64,000 nucleotides of DNA from LGRD01 sp031382215. GTDB taxonomy: Bacteria; Pseudomonadota; Gammaproteobacteria; Burkholderiales; Burkholderiaceae_C. The position numbers and the translations under genes were made by a program. The stretch's first letter is position 1; every line of letters begins with the position of its first letter. Location: NCBI GenBank assembly GCA_031382215.1, contig JANMYQ010000264.1, positions 1 to 64,000 on the forward strand, in the 5' to 3' direction. The notes beneath the pieces were generated by a model that searched no databases, had not been told where the DNA came from, and saw nothing but the letters and a program-made list of their open reading frames with translations. Below are positions 16,515-25,323 of this stretch, one piece after another.

Positions 16515-17305
16515 GCTCGGTGCAGCACCCGGTGCGGCGGCCTGGACGGGCCCGGTGGGCGTCCTGGGGGAAAAGGGGAGCTTGGGGAACCTGGGGGACC
16601 TGGGGGACTTGGGATCTGGGCGTGACGGTGGCGGCCCTGCTGCTGCTGTTGGCCTGGGATGCCTCGGGTGCCGACCTGCGGGTGGCGCATTGGTTCGGCA
16701 CGGCCGACGGGTTTGCGTGGCAGCACCACTGGCTGACCGCGCAGGTCCTGCATGGTGGTGGCCGTTTGCTGAGTGCGGTGCTGGTGCTCGTGCTGTTCGC
16801 GCAGCTGTGGCGACCGCTGCCACTGGTGCCGCTCATGCCGCGCGCCGAGCGGCTGTGGTGGTTGCTGGCCACCTTGGCGTGCCTGCTGCTGATTCCTTTC
16901 GTCAAGAAGCACTCGCTGATCAGTTGTCCGTGGGACCTGGCGCAGTTCGGCGGCACCGCGCGGTACCTGCCGCACTGGGCCGCCCAGGCCTGGGTCGGCC
17001 CGGGCGATGGCGGGCCCGGCCGCTGTTTCCCATCGGGCCACGCATCAGGCGCGTTCAGCTTCGTCACCGGCTGGTTCGTGCTTCGGGGTGCGTCGGCCCG
17101 GGTTGCACGCCGCTGGCTGCTCGGTGTGTGCGTGCTCGGGCTGGTGTTCGGCGTGGCGCAGGTGGCGCGCGGCGCGCACTACCCCAGCCACGTGGCCTGG
17201 ACGGCCTGGCTCTGCTGGGCTGCCGCTGCAAGCGCTTGGCATGCCGCACAACCGGCGTTTCGTGCATGGGCGCGCCCGCACGCCAAGGCCCCGATCAGGG
17301 CTTGA
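16511..17305 (+). CDS. PAP2-family phosphatase, inner membrane
   Basis: 264 residues with about six membrane segments. PAP2 motifs are present as KKHSLISCPWDL (first motif, with CP in place of RP), PSGHASGAF (catalytic His) and ARGAHYPSHVAWT. Members linked to lipid A remodelling remove or move phosphate on lipid A or undecaprenyl pyrophosphate. The TTG start at 16511 overlaps the eptA stop; GTG at 16520 is an equally good choice. The N-terminus encodes a GTW repeat from a 9-bp minisatellite. Co-transcription with eptA suggests lipid A phosphate editing. Confidence 0.85.
   Translation: MSSVQHPVRRPGRARWASWGKRGAWGTWGTWGTWDLGVTVAALLLLLAWDASGADLRVAHWFGTADGFAWQHHWLTAQVLHGGGRLLSAVLVLVLFAQLWRPLPLVPLMPRAERLWWLLATLACLLLIPFVKKHSLISCPWDLAQFGGTARYLPHWAAQAWVGPGDGGPGRCFPSGHASGAFSFVTGWFVLRGASARVARRWLLGVCVLGLVFGVAQVARGAHYPSHVAWTAWLCWAAAASAWHAAQPAFRAWARPHAKAPIRA
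16581..16607 (+). repeat. 9-bp in-frame minisatellite in the PAP2 gene
   Basis: Three tandem 9-mers (CTTGGGGAA, then CCTGGGGGA twice) encode repeated Gly-Thr-Trp units in the cytosolic N-terminus of the PAP2 protein. The unit is a multiple of three, so copy-number change would alter length without a frameshift. Confidence 0.6.
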
Positions 17306-17666
17306 GCCGGCTGACCTTGCGGGACGGGCTGCTGCGCTGCCCGACGATCAACACTTCGTCGTCGGCCTCCGGCAAGGAGAACTGACTGCGGCTCGGTCTG
17401 GAAACGGCCGTGAGTGTTTCGATGGCCACTTCATTTTTCGATCTGGATGGCGTGGTGTTGTATTTGGTGCCGATCGACTCGATCACGTTCGGCAACTCCT
17501 GGCGGCCCGGTACGAGCTTCACTTCGGCAGCGCCTCGCTGACTCCCGGCGACGCTCGGCGCCGAGGACACGAGGCCACTGGCACAGACGGCGCCGGCGGC
17601 CACGGCCGAGGCAAGGATGCGCCGGGTCAGAAGAAGGGCCAGGCGCAGAGTCTTGGGCTATTTCAT
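17295..17666 (-). pseudogene. Small secreted protein gene with in-frame TAG at codon 3
   Basis: On the minus strand ATG 17666 is preceded by AAAGGA at good spacing. It opens ATG AAA TAG, then continues in the same frame for 120 codons: PKTLRLALLLTRRILASAV and a small-residue stretch typical of a signal peptide, then a polar mature part ending KVSRLKP. The remaining open part from GTG 17603 lacks the basic n-region of the signal peptide and a Shine-Dalgarno. A single CAG-to-TAG change (Gln3 to amber) explains this. I recognise no family. Its 3' end overlaps the PAP2 gene by 11 bp. Confidence 0.6.
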
Positions 17667-17728
17667 GGGAATTCCTTTGAAGTCGAATCGACCGTCAACG
17701 AACCATTCGTTGCCCGGCACGGATCACT

Positions 17729-17784
17729 TTCGCAATTTCTGCGAATCTGGACGCAGCGCGACCGCCTGCGGTGTCGCTGCGTCC
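17729..17784. other. Two adjacent strong hairpins in an intergenic region
   Basis: TTCGCA-ATTTC-TGCGAA (17729-17745) is followed by a 36-nt hairpin at 17749-17784 whose outer arms GGACGCAGCG and CGCTGCGTCC are perfect and whose inner arm continues with two mismatches. Neither is followed by a T-run. They lie in the 182-bp gap between the amber-interrupted gene and the secreted hydrolase gene, which diverge from each other. Confidence 0.5.
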
Positions 17785-17848
17785 AAAACCGTGACCGTCT
17801 CGTACGTCACGTCGTCGAGACCCATTTACTTCGCCAGTGAGAACACTC

Positions 17849-18973
17849 ATGAACGTCGCATCTTTTGCGGGCCGTTTCGCGTCCGCCGTAATCGCTACGC
17901 TTGTGCAGGCGGCGGCAACGAGCCTGGCCTTCGCGCAGGCACCGAGCTGCGCCCAGGCACCCGGCCCGGGCTGCCTGTACTTTTCGGCGGCCAGTCACGG
18001 CTTCACGCTCTACGAACGCAGCACCACCTACACCGACACCGCGGGCGATGCCCGCGAGGTGAAGGTCCTGATCCGCCAGCCGGTGGGGGCGGTGGCACCG
18101 ATGCCCGCCGTGGTGTGGTCGCACGGCGGCGCCGACGGCAAACGCAGCCCCGCCACCAGCATGGTCGAGTGGAGCGAGACGACGGCGCGGGCCGGCTACT
18201 TCACGGTCAGCATCGCGCACACGCACCGCGAGCAGGACAGCCGCGGGCGCCTGTGCAACGCCATCGGCATCACCGTCGAGGCGGCCTGCCGTGACTTCAA
18301 GTTCCTGAACTGGGACCGGCCGCACGACATCCGCGCCGTGCTCGACGCGATGGCGCTGCTGTCCACGCAAGAGTTCCGCGGCCAGATCGACATCGCGCGC
18401 ATCGCCCTCGGTGGCCACTCGGCGGGGGCGGGCGGGGTGCAATCGGTGGCCGGCGCCAAGCGCATCTTCGTCGGCCCGCCGGTCGACTTTTCCGACCCGC
18501 GGCCGGTCGCGTTCCTTGCCTTCTCGCCACAGCAGCCGGGAGGCGAAGGTTTCTTCGACACCCGCTTCCAGAAAGAGCAGCACTCGTGGACCGGCGTGCG
18601 CCGCCCCGTGCTCACTGCCACCGGCGACGGCGACAGCACCTGCAACCCCGGGCCCACGCTGGGCGGCTGCATCGGCGACACGCCGTTCGGGCGGCGCATC
18701 GGATTCCAGCGCATGCCGGCCGACGGCAACAAGTACCACCTCTACATCCACGATGCCAACTCGTTCCACACCCTGTTCGAGCTGAATGCCGACAAGTGCG
18801 GCCTGCCGGGTGTGGACCCGCAACGTTGTGCCGAGACGATCCGCTGGCTCTCATCGACCGGGCTCGCGTTTCTGGACGCGCACGTGCGCTATCTGCCCGA
18901 TGCGCTGGCGAGGCTGCAGAGCCGGCGCATCGAGGTGGCCAGCGGCGGCGTGGCCGAGTGGCAGCACAAGTGA
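17849..18973 (+). CDS. Secreted alpha/beta-hydrolase
   Basis: 374 residues with a signal peptide (hydrophobic about 12-28, AFAQA cleavage site). The fold shows the oxyanion strand VVWSHGG (about 89-94) and nucleophile elbow GGHSAG with S191, plus several cysteines that could form disulfides in the export compartment. The later GDGDSTC and HDANSFHTLF blocks are candidate Asp and His positions. It resembles predicted dienelactone-hydrolase or chlorophyllase-type esterases; the substrate is unknown. ATG 17849 is used; GTG 17837 would add four residues. A 14-bp tandem repeat covers its stop codon. Confidence 0.7.
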   Translation: MNVASFAGRFASAVIATLVQAAATSLAFAQAPSCAQAPGPGCLYFSAASHGFTLYERSTTYTDTAGDAREVKVLIRQPVGAVAPMPAVVWSHGGADGKRSPATSMVEWSETTARAGYFTVSIAHTHREQDSRGRLCNAIGITVEAACRDFKFLNWDRPHDIRAVLDAMALLSTQEFRGQIDIARIALGGHSAGAGGVQSVAGAKRIFVGPPVDFSDPRPVAFLAFSPQQPGGEGFFDTRFQKEQHSWTGVRRPVLTATGDGDSTCNPGPTLGGCIGDTPFGRRIGFQRMPADGNKYHLYIHDANSFHTLFELNADKCGLPGVDPQRCAETIRWLSSTGLAFLDAHVRYLPDALARLQSRRIEVASGGVAEWQHK

Positions 18974-19002
18974 TGCAGCGCAAGTGATGCGGCGCAAGTG
19001 AC
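18961..19002 (+). repeat. 14-bp tandem repeat spanning a stop codon
   Basis: Three copies of a 14-mer (GCAGCACAAGTGAT, GCAGCGCAAGTGAT, GCGGCGCAAGTGAC) run from the last codons of the hydrolase gene into the gap. The first TGA is the actual stop. The unit is not a multiple of three, so added or lost copies do not change the first stop. Confidence 0.8.
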
Positions 19003-19071
19003 GCAGTGCCGCGCGCAGCCCGAAACATTGAACCGCCGCGGTGCCCACAGCCACTCAGTGGACGAACCCTC

Positions 19072-20766
19072 ATGAACCAGGTGACCAATGTGCTGACATG
19101 TGTTGAACACCGGGCCACGGCCAGTGCGCAGGGCTTGCCGCCGGTGACCCCGGCCTGGCTGCGCTCGCAACTGATCGGCCGCAACACCTGCGTGAGCACG
19201 CCGTTCGGCGAGCGACGCATCGTCTACGCCGACCACGTGGCGTCCGGCCGCTCGCTGCAGTGGGTCGAAGACTTCATCGCCGAGCACGTGTTGCCGATGT
19301 ATGCCAACACGCACACCGAAGACAGCGCCACCGGCGCGCGCATGACGGCGCTGGCGCACGACGCGGCCCGGCGCATCAAGGCCAGCCTGGGGGCGCAAGG
19401 CGGCAAGCTGCTGTTCTGCGGCACCGGCTGCACCGCGGCGATCAAGCGGCTGCAGGAAATCCTGGGCCTGGTGGTGCCCGAGGCGCTGCGCGAACGCGTG
19501 CTCGCCACACTGCCTTTGAATCAGCGCCCGCTGGTATTCGTCGGCCCGTACGAACACCACTCGAACGAGGTGAGCTGGCGCGAGACGATTGCCGAGGTGG
19601 TCGAGCTGCCGCTGGGGGCCGATGGTGCGATCGATTTGCGCACGCTCGCGGATGCCTTGCGCGGCGCACGCGCCACCGGCCGGCCGCTGATGGGCTCGTT
19701 CAGCGCCGCGTCGAACGTGACCGGCGCGATCACACACACCCGCGCCGTTGCGCGCCTGTTGCACGCCCACGGCGCGCTGGCGTTCTTCGACTTCGCCGCC
19801 GCCGCTCCGCACACACAGATCGATATGCGCCTCGGTGCGGCCGACGGTTTTGATGCGGTCTTCATCAGCGCCCACAAATTGCTCGGCGGCCCCGGCGCGC
19901 CCGGCCTGTTGGTGTTCGACGAGGCGCTGTACCGGCTGCGCGCGCCCAGCACCGCAGGCGGCGGCACGGTGGCTTACGTGAGCGCGCGCGAACATCATTT
20001 CGTCGGCGACATCGAGCAGCGTGAAGACGCCGGCACCCCCGGCACGGTGCAGCGCATCCGTGCCGCGCTCGCCTTCATGGTGAAGGACTCGGTGGGCGCG
20101 GCCACCATCGAGCGGCTCGAGAGCGCGATGATCCGCACCGCCATCGCCCGCTTGCGGCGCCACCCGCGCATCGAACTGCTCGGCAACCTGGACGCACCGC
20201 GGCTGGCGATCCTGTCGTTCCTGGTGCGCGGCAGCGACGGCCGCCACCTGCACCCGCGCCTGGTGGCGCGTTTGCTGAACGACCTGTTCGGCATCCAGGC
20301 GCGCGCCGGCTGCGCCTGCGCCGGGCCGTATGCGCACCGCCTGCTGGGCATCGGCGAGGCGCGCGCTGAGGCGTTCCGCGACGCGGTGCTGAGCGGCTTC
20401 GAATCGGTCAAGCCCGGCTGGACGCGGCTCAACTTCTCCTGGTTCATCGACGCCGCGGAGTTCGAGTTCCTGCAGGCCGCGATCGAATTCATCGCCGACC
20501 ACGGCGAGCGCTTCATCGCCGAATACCACTGCGACTGGCGCACAGGTGCCTGGCAGCACCGGCACGACACGCCCCAGCCCGGCCTGCTGGCGTTGGCGGC
20601 GCAGTCCGACGCACGGCAAGCCGCCGCAACCGCGCCGCCGCCCATGAACCACCGCGCCTGCCTGGCGCGTGCGCAAGAGGTTTTCCTGTCGCTGCCGGCG
20701 CCTTCGCCCGGAGCGAGTTGCCTGCCACAGGGCTTGCCCGCCGCTCTGGTGGGTTTCGGCCATTGA
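19072..20766 (+). CDS. Class V aminotransferase-fold PLP enzyme (cysteine-desulfurase-like)
   Basis: 564 residues, longer than the usual 380-410 of the family. The N-terminal YADHVASGRSL and YANTHTEDS segments, CGTGCTAAI (phosphate cup), and SAHKLLGGPG with Schiff-base K269 define a NifS/Csd-type fold. CACAGPYAHRLLGI near residue 420 falls where desulfurases carry the mobile cysteine loop. An extension of about 100 residues at the C-terminus is unassigned. Reaction is unknown; desulfuration or a beta-elimination is plausible. It is followed after 123 bp by gshA, a cysteine-consuming enzyme. ATG 19072 is taken because upstream codons are not coding-like. Confidence 0.72.
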   Translation: MNQVTNVLTCVEHRATASAQGLPPVTPAWLRSQLIGRNTCVSTPFGERRIVYADHVASGRSLQWVEDFIAEHVLPMYANTHTEDSATGARMTALAHDAARRIKASLGAQGGKLLFCGTGCTAAIKRLQEILGLVVPEALRERVLATLPLNQRPLVFVGPYEHHSNEVSWRETIAEVVELPLGADGAIDLRTLADALRGARATGRPLMGSFSAASNVTGAITHTRAVARLLHAHGALAFFDFAAAAPHTQIDMRLGAADGFDAVFISAHKLLGGPGAPGLLVFDEALYRLRAPSTAGGGTVAYVSAREHHFVGDIEQREDAGTPGTVQRIRAALAFMVKDSVGAATIERLESAMIRTAIARLRRHPRIELLGNLDAPRLAILSFLVRGSDGRHLHPRLVARLLNDLFGIQARAGCACAGPYAHRLLGIGEARAEAFRDAVLSGFESVKPGWTRLNFSWFIDAAEFEFLQAAIEFIADHGERFIAEYHCDWRTGAWQHRHDTPQPGLLALAAQSDARQAAATAPPPMNHRACLARAQEVFLSLPAPSPGASCLPQGLPAALVGFGH

Positions 20767-20889
20767 GGGCCACGCTGCGGGGCCTGGCCAACCCCGCCTG
20801 CGCATGGCACAAAATGCCGATTCCTGCACGCAGCGGGAAACCCGCTGCTCTGGTACCGTTCGGCCCAAATCATCCCTTGGAGACTTCGC

Positions 20890-22446
20890 ATGAGCGGATT
20901 GCAAGAACGCCTGCGTGCGCTGTCACCCGCCGAATTGAAGGGCATCCGCCGCGGCATCGAAAAAGAGAGCCTGCGTGCCTTGCCCGGCGGCGGCCTGGCC
21001 CTCACACCGCACCCGGCCGGGCTCGGTTCGGCGCTGACGCACCCGCACATCACCACCGACTACAGCGAATCGCAGCTTGAACTCATCACCGGCGTGCATG
21101 GCGACGTGGATGCCTGCATTGCCGAGCTGCGGCAGGTGCACCAAGTGGTTTACCGCGAGATCGGCGACGAGATGTTGTGGGTCGGCAGCATGCCCTGCGG
21201 TTTGCCCACCGACGAAACCATTCCGATCGGGCGCTACGGTTCGTCGAACGTGGGCCGCGCGAAGAGCGTGTACCGCATGGGGTTGGGGCACCGCTACGGC
21301 CGGCGCATGCAGACGATCTCGGGCATCCATTACAACTGGTCGATGCCGGGGGTGTCGAGCGAAGCCTACTTCGGGCTGATTCGCAACTTCAGGCGCCACT
21401 CGTTCCTGCTGCTGTACCTGTTTGGCGCGTCGCCGGCTGTCTGTTCGAGCTTCGTGGCGGGCCGCGAGCACGAGTTGCAGACGCTCAAGGACCACACCCT
21501 GTACATGCCGCATGGCACCACCCTGCGCATGGGCCGTCTCGGTTACCAGAGCGACGCGCAGGCCACCCTGGCCGTCAGCTACAACAGCCTGGAGAGTTAC
21601 GGCGTGTCGCTGCAAACCGCGCTGACGCGGCCCTACCCGCCGTACGAGACGGTCGGCATACGCAACCCCGGCGGCGACTACAACCAGCTCGCCACGAGCC
21701 TGCTGCAGATCGAGAACGAGTTCTACGGCACGATCCGCCCCAAGCGCGTGATCTTCCCCGGCGAGCGCCCGCTGCACGCGCTGCGCGAGCGCGGCGTGGA
21801 GTACGTGGAAGTGCGCTGCATGGACCTGGACCCGTTCGTGCCGGTCGGCATCCAGGCCCAGACCACACGCTTCATCGACGTGTTCCTGCTCCACTGCCTG
21901 CTGACCGACAGCCCGCCCGACACGCCTGAGGAGATCCAGGCGCTCGGCCGCAACCAGCAGCTCACCGCATCGCGCGGGCGCGAGCCCGGGTTACGCCTGG
22001 AACGCGACGGCGGCCCGATGCCGCTGGTCGATTGGGGGCTCGAGATCGTCGAACAATGCCACCCGATTGCCGAAGCGCTCGACGCGCTGCACGGCGGCTC
22101 GAACTACCGCGACGCGCTGCAGGCTGCCACCTCCGGCCTGCACGAGCCCGATGGCCTGCCCTCGGCCCACGTGCTCAAGGCGATGGCGCAAGACTTCGAC
22201 AGTTCGTACGTGCGTTTCACCCGCGCGCAGTCCGAGTCGACCAAGAAGACGCTGCTGGGCCTGCCGCTGGCGCCCGACGTGCAGGCCCACTTCGCGCGCC
22301 TGGTGCAGGTGTCGGTCGACGAGCAGAAGAAGATCGAGTCGCTCGACAGCCTGCCGTTCGAGATCTACCGCCAGCAATATTTGTCGGCCGACCGTCTGGG
22401 GGTGCACAAGCGGGCCAAGGCGGCGGTCGGGGTGGCTGCGCGATAG
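20890..22446 (+). CDS. gshA: Glutamate-cysteine ligase (proteobacterial type)
   Basis: 518 residues, normal for this family. It makes gamma-glutamylcysteine from glutamate, cysteine and ATP, the first step of glutathione synthesis. Diagnostic stretches include GIEKESLRA near the start, TTDYSESQLELIT, YGSSNVGRAKSVYRMGLGHRYGRRMQTISGIHYNWS and LEVRCMDLDPF-like EVRCMDLDPFVPVG. Shine-Dalgarno TTGGAG lies eight bases before ATG 20890. The ThuA gene follows after 12 bp with its own strong GGGGAGG, so the two may be co-transcribed by proximity rather than function. Confidence 0.94.
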   Translation: MSGLQERLRALSPAELKGIRRGIEKESLRALPGGGLALTPHPAGLGSALTHPHITTDYSESQLELITGVHGDVDACIAELRQVHQVVYREIGDEMLWVGSMPCGLPTDETIPIGRYGSSNVGRAKSVYRMGLGHRYGRRMQTISGIHYNWSMPGVSSEAYFGLIRNFRRHSFLLLYLFGASPAVCSSFVAGREHELQTLKDHTLYMPHGTTLRMGRLGYQSDAQATLAVSYNSLESYGVSLQTALTRPYPPYETVGIRNPGGDYNQLATSLLQIENEFYGTIRPKRVIFPGERPLHALRERGVEYVEVRCMDLDPFVPVGIQAQTTRFIDVFLLHCLLTDSPPDTPEEIQALGRNQQLTASRGREPGLRLERDGGPMPLVDWGLEIVEQCHPIAEALDALHGGSNYRDALQAATSGLHEPDGLPSAHVLKAMAQDFDSSYVRFTRAQSESTKKTLLGLPLAPDVQAHFARLVQVSVDEQKKIESLDSLPFEIYRQQYLSADRLGVHKRAKAAVGVAAR

Positions 22447-22458
22447 GGGAGGTTCAAC

Positions 22459-23211
22459 ATGCCGTTGCGCGTCACGGTCTGGGGCGAAAACGTCCACGAG
22501 AAGAAGCACGAGGCCGTCTCGGATCTTTATCCCGAGGGCATGCACGCGTGCATTGCCGCTGCGCTGAACACCGACCCCGACATCAGCGCCCGCTGTGCCA
22601 CGCTGGACATGCCCGAACACGGCCTGACCGACGCGGTGCTGGCGCAGACCGACGTGTTGACCTGGTGGGGCCATGCCGCGCATGACCAGGTGGCTGATGA
22701 GATCGTCGACCGCGTGCAGCGCCGCGTGCTTGAGGGCATGGGCCTGATCGTGCTGCACAGCGGCCACCACTCGAAGATATTCAAACGCCTGTTGGGCCAC
22801 AACTGCGACCTGGTCTGGCGCGAGGCCGGTGAGAAGGAGCGGCTCTGGGTATGCAACCCTGGCCACGCGATCGCGCAAGGCCTGCCGGCGTGGTTCGACA
22901 TCGAACACGAAGAGATGTATGGCGAGCCGTTCGGCATTCCGAATCCCGACGAGGTGGTGTTCCTGTCATGGTTTGCCGGTGGCGAGGCCTTTCGCAGCGG
23001 CGTGACCTACCGGCGCGGCGCCGGCAAGCTGTTCTACTTTCGCCCCGGCCATGAAACCTACCCGACCTACCACCAGCCGCTGGTGCAGCAGGTGCTGCGC
23101 AATGCGGTGAAGTGGGCCCGGCCCGAAGGGCACTTCGTCTGGGGCGCGCCGAACCGGCCGATCGAAGCGTCGCTGGAGCCGCTGACAGAACACGGCCCGT
23201 CGGTGCACTGA
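22459..23211 (+). CDS. ThuA-domain protein (trehalose-utilization-type)
   Basis: 250 residues forming a class I glutamine-amidotransferase-like ThuA fold: VWGENVHE at the start, LTWWGHAAHDQV, GMGLIVLHSGHHSKIF and a later YFRPGHETYPTYH block. Members work with Gfo/Idh/MocA oxidoreductases in sugar catabolism, for example in disaccharide 3-keto metabolism of rhizobia. The next gene encodes exactly such an oxidoreductase 11 bp downstream. No signal peptide, so cytosolic. The precise substrate is unknown. Confidence 0.85.
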   Translation: MPLRVTVWGENVHEKKHEAVSDLYPEGMHACIAAALNTDPDISARCATLDMPEHGLTDAVLAQTDVLTWWGHAAHDQVADEIVDRVQRRVLEGMGLIVLHSGHHSKIFKRLLGHNCDLVWREAGEKERLWVCNPGHAIAQGLPAWFDIEHEEMYGEPFGIPNPDEVVFLSWFAGGEAFRSGVTYRRGAGKLFYFRPGHETYPTYHQPLVQQVLRNAVKWARPEGHFVWGAPNRPIEASLEPLTEHGPSVH

Positions 23212-23222
23212 AGTGAACTGAG

Positions 23223-24287
23223 ATGGCCCTGCTGCGCATTGGCATCGTCGGCACTGGCGGCATGGCGCGAGCGCATGTGGCGGCGTTCCAGGCCATTGAC
23301 GGCGTGCGCGTCACGGCCTGCATGGATGTGGTGCCGGGCCGCGCGCAGGCCTTCGCGGCGGCCCACGACATATCCCTGGGCACCGAAGATCCGGACGAGT
23401 TGTTTGCGGCGGTCGACGCCGTCAGCATCGTCACGCCCGACCGCTTTCATGCCGAACCCACGCTGGCCGCGCTGCAGGCCGGCAAACACGTGCTGTGCGA
23501 GAAGCCGCTGACGGTGACGGTGGCCGAAGCGCGCAAGGTCGCCGCCGCGGCGGCCGCGCGGCCGGAGCTGATCGGCATGGTCAACCTGAGTTACCGGCGC
23601 TCGGCGGCATCACTCGCCGCAGCCAAGCTGGTGGCCGCCGGCAAGCTCGGCGCATTGCGGCATGTGCAGGCGCACTACCTGCAATCGTGGCTGGCCAGCG
23701 ACCTGTGGGGCCACTGGAGCAGCGAGGCCTTCTTGTGGCGGCTGCAGACCGCCGCCGGCTCGGGCGGCGTGCTGGGCGACGTGGGTGTGCACATCCTCGA
23801 CCTGACGAGCTTCGTGGCCGGCGACGTGGCGCGCGTGCGCTGCGACCTGCGCACGTTCGACAAGCTGCAGGGCGGCAAGGCTCACGCCACCTGGTTGGGC
23901 AAGCCGCTCGACGCCAACGACACCGCGCTGATCCAGCTCGACTTCGCCAGCGGGGCCACCGGCGTGGTGCAGGACACGCGTTGGGCCACCGGGCACATCA
24001 ACCACCTGCGCGTGGAAGTGAGCGGCACCGACGGCGCGCTGCGCTTCGACCTGGACGAGAACGAAGAGCGCCTGCACGTCTGCCTGGGCCGAGACGTGAA
24101 GCGCGGCGTGTGGAAGGTGCGTGAGTTCAAGCCCGCGCCGACCGTGTGGCAGCGCTTCGTGCGCGCCGTGAAAACCGGCAAAGCCGAACAACCGGACATC
24201 GCGCGTGGCGCTCTGATGCAGGAACTGCTCGATGCCTGCACGCGCTCGGCCGCGTCGCAGCAATGGCAATCGATCGATCAGGAGTGA
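23223..24287 (+). CDS. Gfo/Idh/MocA-family oxidoreductase
   Basis: 354 residues. The N-terminal Rossmann motif is GIVGTGGMARAH (about 7-18), the conserved EKPLTVT lies near 95, and the C-terminal alpha/beta domain contains the GSGGVLGDVGVHILDL signature. Such enzymes use bound NAD(P) to oxidise sugars or inositols. It follows a ThuA gene and precedes an aldo/keto reductase by 4 bp, forming a compact three-gene carbohydrate group. Shine-Dalgarno is weak, suggesting coupling with the ThuA gene. Confidence 0.88.
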   Translation: MALLRIGIVGTGGMARAHVAAFQAIDGVRVTACMDVVPGRAQAFAAAHDISLGTEDPDELFAAVDAVSIVTPDRFHAEPTLAALQAGKHVLCEKPLTVTVAEARKVAAAAAARPELIGMVNLSYRRSAASLAAAKLVAAGKLGALRHVQAHYLQSWLASDLWGHWSSEAFLWRLQTAAGSGGVLGDVGVHILDLTSFVAGDVARVRCDLRTFDKLQGGKAHATWLGKPLDANDTALIQLDFASGATGVVQDTRWATGHINHLRVEVSGTDGALRFDLDENEERLHVCLGRDVKRGVWKVREFKPAPTVWQRFVRAVKTGKAEQPDIARGALMQELLDACTRSAASQQWQSIDQE

Positions 24288-24291
24288 ACCC

Positions 24292-25320
24292 ATGGAACAT
24301 CGACAACTCGGCCGGTCCGGCTTCAAGGTCCCGGCGCTCACCTTCGGCACCGGCACCTTCGGCGGCAAGGGCGACTTCTTCGGCGCCTGGGGCAGCACCG
24401 ACGTGGCGCAGGCGCGCAAGCTGATCGACATCTGCCTCGACGCGGGCGTGAACATGTTCGACAGCGCCGACATCTATTCGTCCGGCAGCGCCGAGTCCAT
24501 CCTCGGCGAAGCACTGAAGGGCCGGCCGCGCGACCAGCTCATCATCTCCACCAAGGCCACGTTCCGCAGCGGCGAAGGCGCAAACGAGGTGGGCTCGTCG
24601 CGCTACCACCTGGTGGCGGCGGTGAATGCCGCTTTGAAGCGCTTGGGCACCGACCACATCGACCTGTTCCAGCTGCATGGTTTCGACGCCACCACGCCGG
24701 TGGAGGAAACGCTCTCGACCCTGGACGACCTGGTGCGTGCCGGCAAGCTGCGCTACCTCGGCGTGTCCAACTTCTCCGGCTGGCACCTGATGAAGTCGCT
24801 CGCCGCGTCCGATCGCCACGGCTGGCAACGTTACGTGGCGCACCAGGCCTACTACTCACTGGTGGGGCGCGACTACGAATGGGAGCTGATGCCGCTCGGG
24901 CTGGACCAAGGCGTCGGCGCGGTGGTGTGGAGCCCCCTCGGCTGGGGCCGCCTGACCGGCAAGCTGCGCCGCGGCCAGCCGCTGCCGGCAACGAGCCGCC
25001 TGCACGTGACCGCCGACAAGGGCCCGCCGGTGCCGGACGACTACCTGTACCGCGTTGTCGATGCGCTCGACAAAGTGGCCGCCGAGACCGGCAAGTCCGT
25101 GCCGCAGATCGCGCTGAACTGGCTGCTGCAGCGGCCCACCGTGGCCACCGTGGTGATCGGTGCGCGCGACGAAGCGCAGTTGCGCCAGAACCTCGGCGCG
25201 GTGGGTTGGGCGCTCACGCCCGCGCAGGTCGCGGAGCTCGATGCAGCCAGCGCCACGACCTTGGCCTACCCGTACTGGCACCAGCGCGGCTTCGTCGAGC
25301 GCAACCCGCCACCGGTCTGA
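24292..25320 (+). CDS. Aldo/keto reductase
   Basis: 342 residues of the (beta/alpha)8 family. Catalytic tetrad residues are recognisable: D in MFDSADIYSSG, Y in the same block, K in STKATF and H in QLHGFD. The NADPH-binding SPLGWGRLTGK and IGARDEAQLRQN segments are present. ATG 24292 has GGAG upstream; it starts 4 bp after the previous gene and is probably the last of the ThuA operon. The natural substrate is unclear. It is paralogous to the reductase at 26822-27877. Confidence 0.88.
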   Translation: MEHRQLGRSGFKVPALTFGTGTFGGKGDFFGAWGSTDVAQARKLIDICLDAGVNMFDSADIYSSGSAESILGEALKGRPRDQLIISTKATFRSGEGANEVGSSRYHLVAAVNAALKRLGTDHIDLFQLHGFDATTPVEETLSTLDDLVRAGKLRYLGVSNFSGWHLMKSLAASDRHGWQRYVAHQAYYSLVGRDYEWELMPLGLDQGVGAVVWSPLGWGRLTGKLRRGQPLPATSRLHVTADKGPPVPDDYLYRVVDALDKVAAETGKSVPQIALNWLLQRPTVATVVIGARDEAQLRQNLGAVGWALTPAQVAELDAASATTLAYPYWHQRGFVERNPPPV

Positions 25321-25323
25321 TCG

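Noticed and set aside
18961..19002. Possible CRISPR-like array
   Set aside because: Units are only 14 bp, directly tandem with no spacers, and no cas genes are present.
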